Positions 14,490-15,665 of a stretch of DNA of 15,665 nt are shown here, in pieces. The DNA is from JBAZOJ01 sp041648755. GTDB lineage: Bacteria; Planctomycetota; B143-G9. The notes below the pieces were generated by a model. That model had not been told where the DNA came from. It ran no database searches and saw only the letters and a list, made by a program, of their open reading frames with translations. The position numbers and the translations under genes are program-made. The stretch is taken from contig JBAZOJ010000058.1 of assembly GCA_041648755.1 (NCBI GenBank), positions 1-15,665 on the forward strand, written 5' to 3'. Every line of letters starts with the position of its first letter. The stretch's first letter is position 1.

Positions 14490-15665
14490 GATCGGCGTTT
14501 TCATTTGCTGGTGCGGAGAGAATATCGGTCGCAGCGTGGACTGCGCGGAAGTTGCCAAGTATGCAATGACACTTCCGGGCGTGGTTTTTGCCACCGACTA
14601 CAAGTACGTTTGCTCGGATCCCGGGCAGAAGATAATCAAAGAAGCCATCAAGGATAACGGGCTCACGGGCGTCGTCTGCGCCCTGTGCTCGCCCAAGATG
14701 CACGAGACAACCTTCCAGCGCGTCATCGCGGAAGCAGGCCTGAACTCTTACCAACTCGAAATAGCGAACCTGCGCGAGCACTGCTCCTGGGTTCACGACG
14801 ACCCCACGAAGAAGACGGCCACACCCAAGGCCAAAGACCTGGTGCGGATCGCCGTCGAGAAGGTCAAGCGCAACACGCCCCTTTTCCCGATTGAGGTGCC
14901 GATAACCAAGCGCGCTGTCGTAATCGGCGGAGGGATTTCCGGAATCCAGGCCGCACTCGATATCGCCGCGACCGGACATGAAGTTGTGCTTGTGGAGCGC
15001 GAGGCGTCAATCGGCGGTCATATGGCGCAGTTGAGCGAGACTTTCCCCACGCTGGACTGCTCGCAGTGCATTCTGACGCCGAAGATGGTTGACGTCGCCG
15101 TGCATCCCCGCATCCGCCTGCTGGCATACAGCGAAATTGAGAAAGTCACCGGATTCATCGGCAATTTCGAGATCACGATCCGGCGCAAAGCCACGTACGT
15201 TGACCACAAGACCTGCACCGGCTGCGGCGCCTGCACAAAATTCTGTCCCGTCGCCAAGAGCGGCAAGGTCCTAAGCGAGTTCGACACCGGGCTGGGAACG
15301 CGTGGAGCCATATATGTCCCATTCGCCCAGGCTGTACCGAACAAGCCGGTTATCGACCGAAGTGTCTGCACGAAGCTGCTGACCGGGAAGTGCGGCATCT
15401 GCGCTGCAAAGTGCCCCAAGAACTGCATCAACTTCAAGGATGAAGACCGGTTAGAGACGATTCAGGCTGGCGCGGTCGTAGTCGCCACCGGCTACGACAT
15501 GATGGACTCCAAGGAGATCAACCCCGAATACGGAGGTGGCCGCTTCAAGGACGTCATTGACGGCCTGCAGTTTGAGCGGCTTGCCAGCGCCTCCGGACCG
15601 ACGGGCGGCGAAATCTTCATACCCTCGACCATCAAGACCGAGCCGGACGGCAAGGTCACCGGAGT
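14482..15665 (+). CDS. hdrA: Heterodisulfide reductase-like subunit A, N-terminal part
   Basis: HdrA is the FAD and iron-sulfur subunit that takes electrons from a hydrogenase, formate dehydrogenase or NADH module and can bifurcate them. It starts with GTG and is cut by the window edge after about 394 residues; full length is usually 650 or more. The N-terminal domain (1-135) has the characteristic cysteines (ICWCGENIGR, YVCSDPG, CALCSPKMHE). The FAD-binding Rossmann motif is VVIGGGISGIQAAL with Gly149, Gly151 and Gly154, followed by VEREASIGGHMAQL and LDCSQCILTPKM. The inserted ferredoxin part has C245-x2-C248-x2-C251-x3-C255-P and then Cys296, C304-x2-C307-x3-C311-P. The GAIYVPFAQAVPNKPVID stretch between them is typical of HdrA. 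The electron-donor genes (MvhD, Flox or Fdh type) should lie downstream, out of view. Confidence 0.93.
   Translation, partial: MAKIGVFICWCGENIGRSVDCAEVAKYAMTLPGVVFATDYKYVCSDPGQKIIKEAIKDNGLTGVVCALCSPKMHETTFQRVIAEAGLNSYQLEIANLREHCSWVHDDPTKKTATPKAKDLVRIAVEKVKRNTPLFPIEVPITKRAVVIGGGISGIQAALDIAATGHEVVLVEREASIGGHMAQLSETFPTLDCSQCILTPKMVDVAVHPRIRLLAYSEIEKVTGFIGNFEITIRRKATYVDHKTCTGCGACTKFCPVAKSGKVLSEFDTGLGTRGAIYVPFAQAVPNKPVIDRSVCTKLLTGKCGICAAKCPKNCINFKDEDRLETIQAGAVVVATGYDMMDSKEINPEYGGGRFKDVIDGLQFERLASASGPTGGEIFIPSTIKTEPDGKVTG

Overview
The window looks like the chromosome of an uncultured, Gram-negative-type bacterium with moderately high GC. The best clues are two class III signal peptides of the type GFTLIELL followed by LPALQKAR. 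This pseudopilin style is abundant in Lentisphaerota, Planctomycetota, Hydrogenedentota, Sumerlaeota and similar phyla. Bacterial -35/-10 promoters, strong Shine-Dalgarno sites and intrinsic terminators agree. The phylum is an inference. A soluble heterodisulfide-reductase operon points to an anaerobic or flavin/ferredoxin-based metabolism. An archaeal-type GatE is out of place for a bacterium.

Layout, left to right. (1) 1-340: the 3' end of a MntP manganese exporter. (2) 480-2726: a monocistronic secreted HEAT-repeat protein with a receiver-like domain in the middle, between a near-consensus promoter and a strong terminator. (3) 2792-5256: dtd (D-aminoacyl-tRNA deacylase) and an ABC-F ATPase, overlapping by one base. 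(4) 5246-5669: a small RRM RNA-binding protein with its own promoter and terminator. (5) 11300 back to 5701, minus strand: gatE, a secreted protein made of two degenerate metallo-beta-lactamase-like halves, then two paralogous pseudopilins. The spacing suggests one transcript. (6) 11379-12698, plus strand, divergent from gatE: a nucleotide-sugar dehydrogenase for surface polysaccharide precursors. (7) 12826 to the right edge: promoter and hdrC-hdrB-hdrA. HdrA runs off the window.

How they fit together: dtd, the ABC-F protein and GatE all act in translation or its quality control. The HEAT protein, the MBL-like protein, the pseudopilins and the sugar dehydrogenase belong to the cell envelope. 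HdrCBA is a redox module. The most unusual points are GatE in a bacterium with no GatD in view, the secreted double pseudo-MBL protein joined to two pseudopilins, and a receiver-like domain on what should be the outer side of the membrane. No CRISPR array, insertion sequence, tRNA or rRNA was seen. No gene-free stretch exceeds 300 bases; the longest is 12699-12974.
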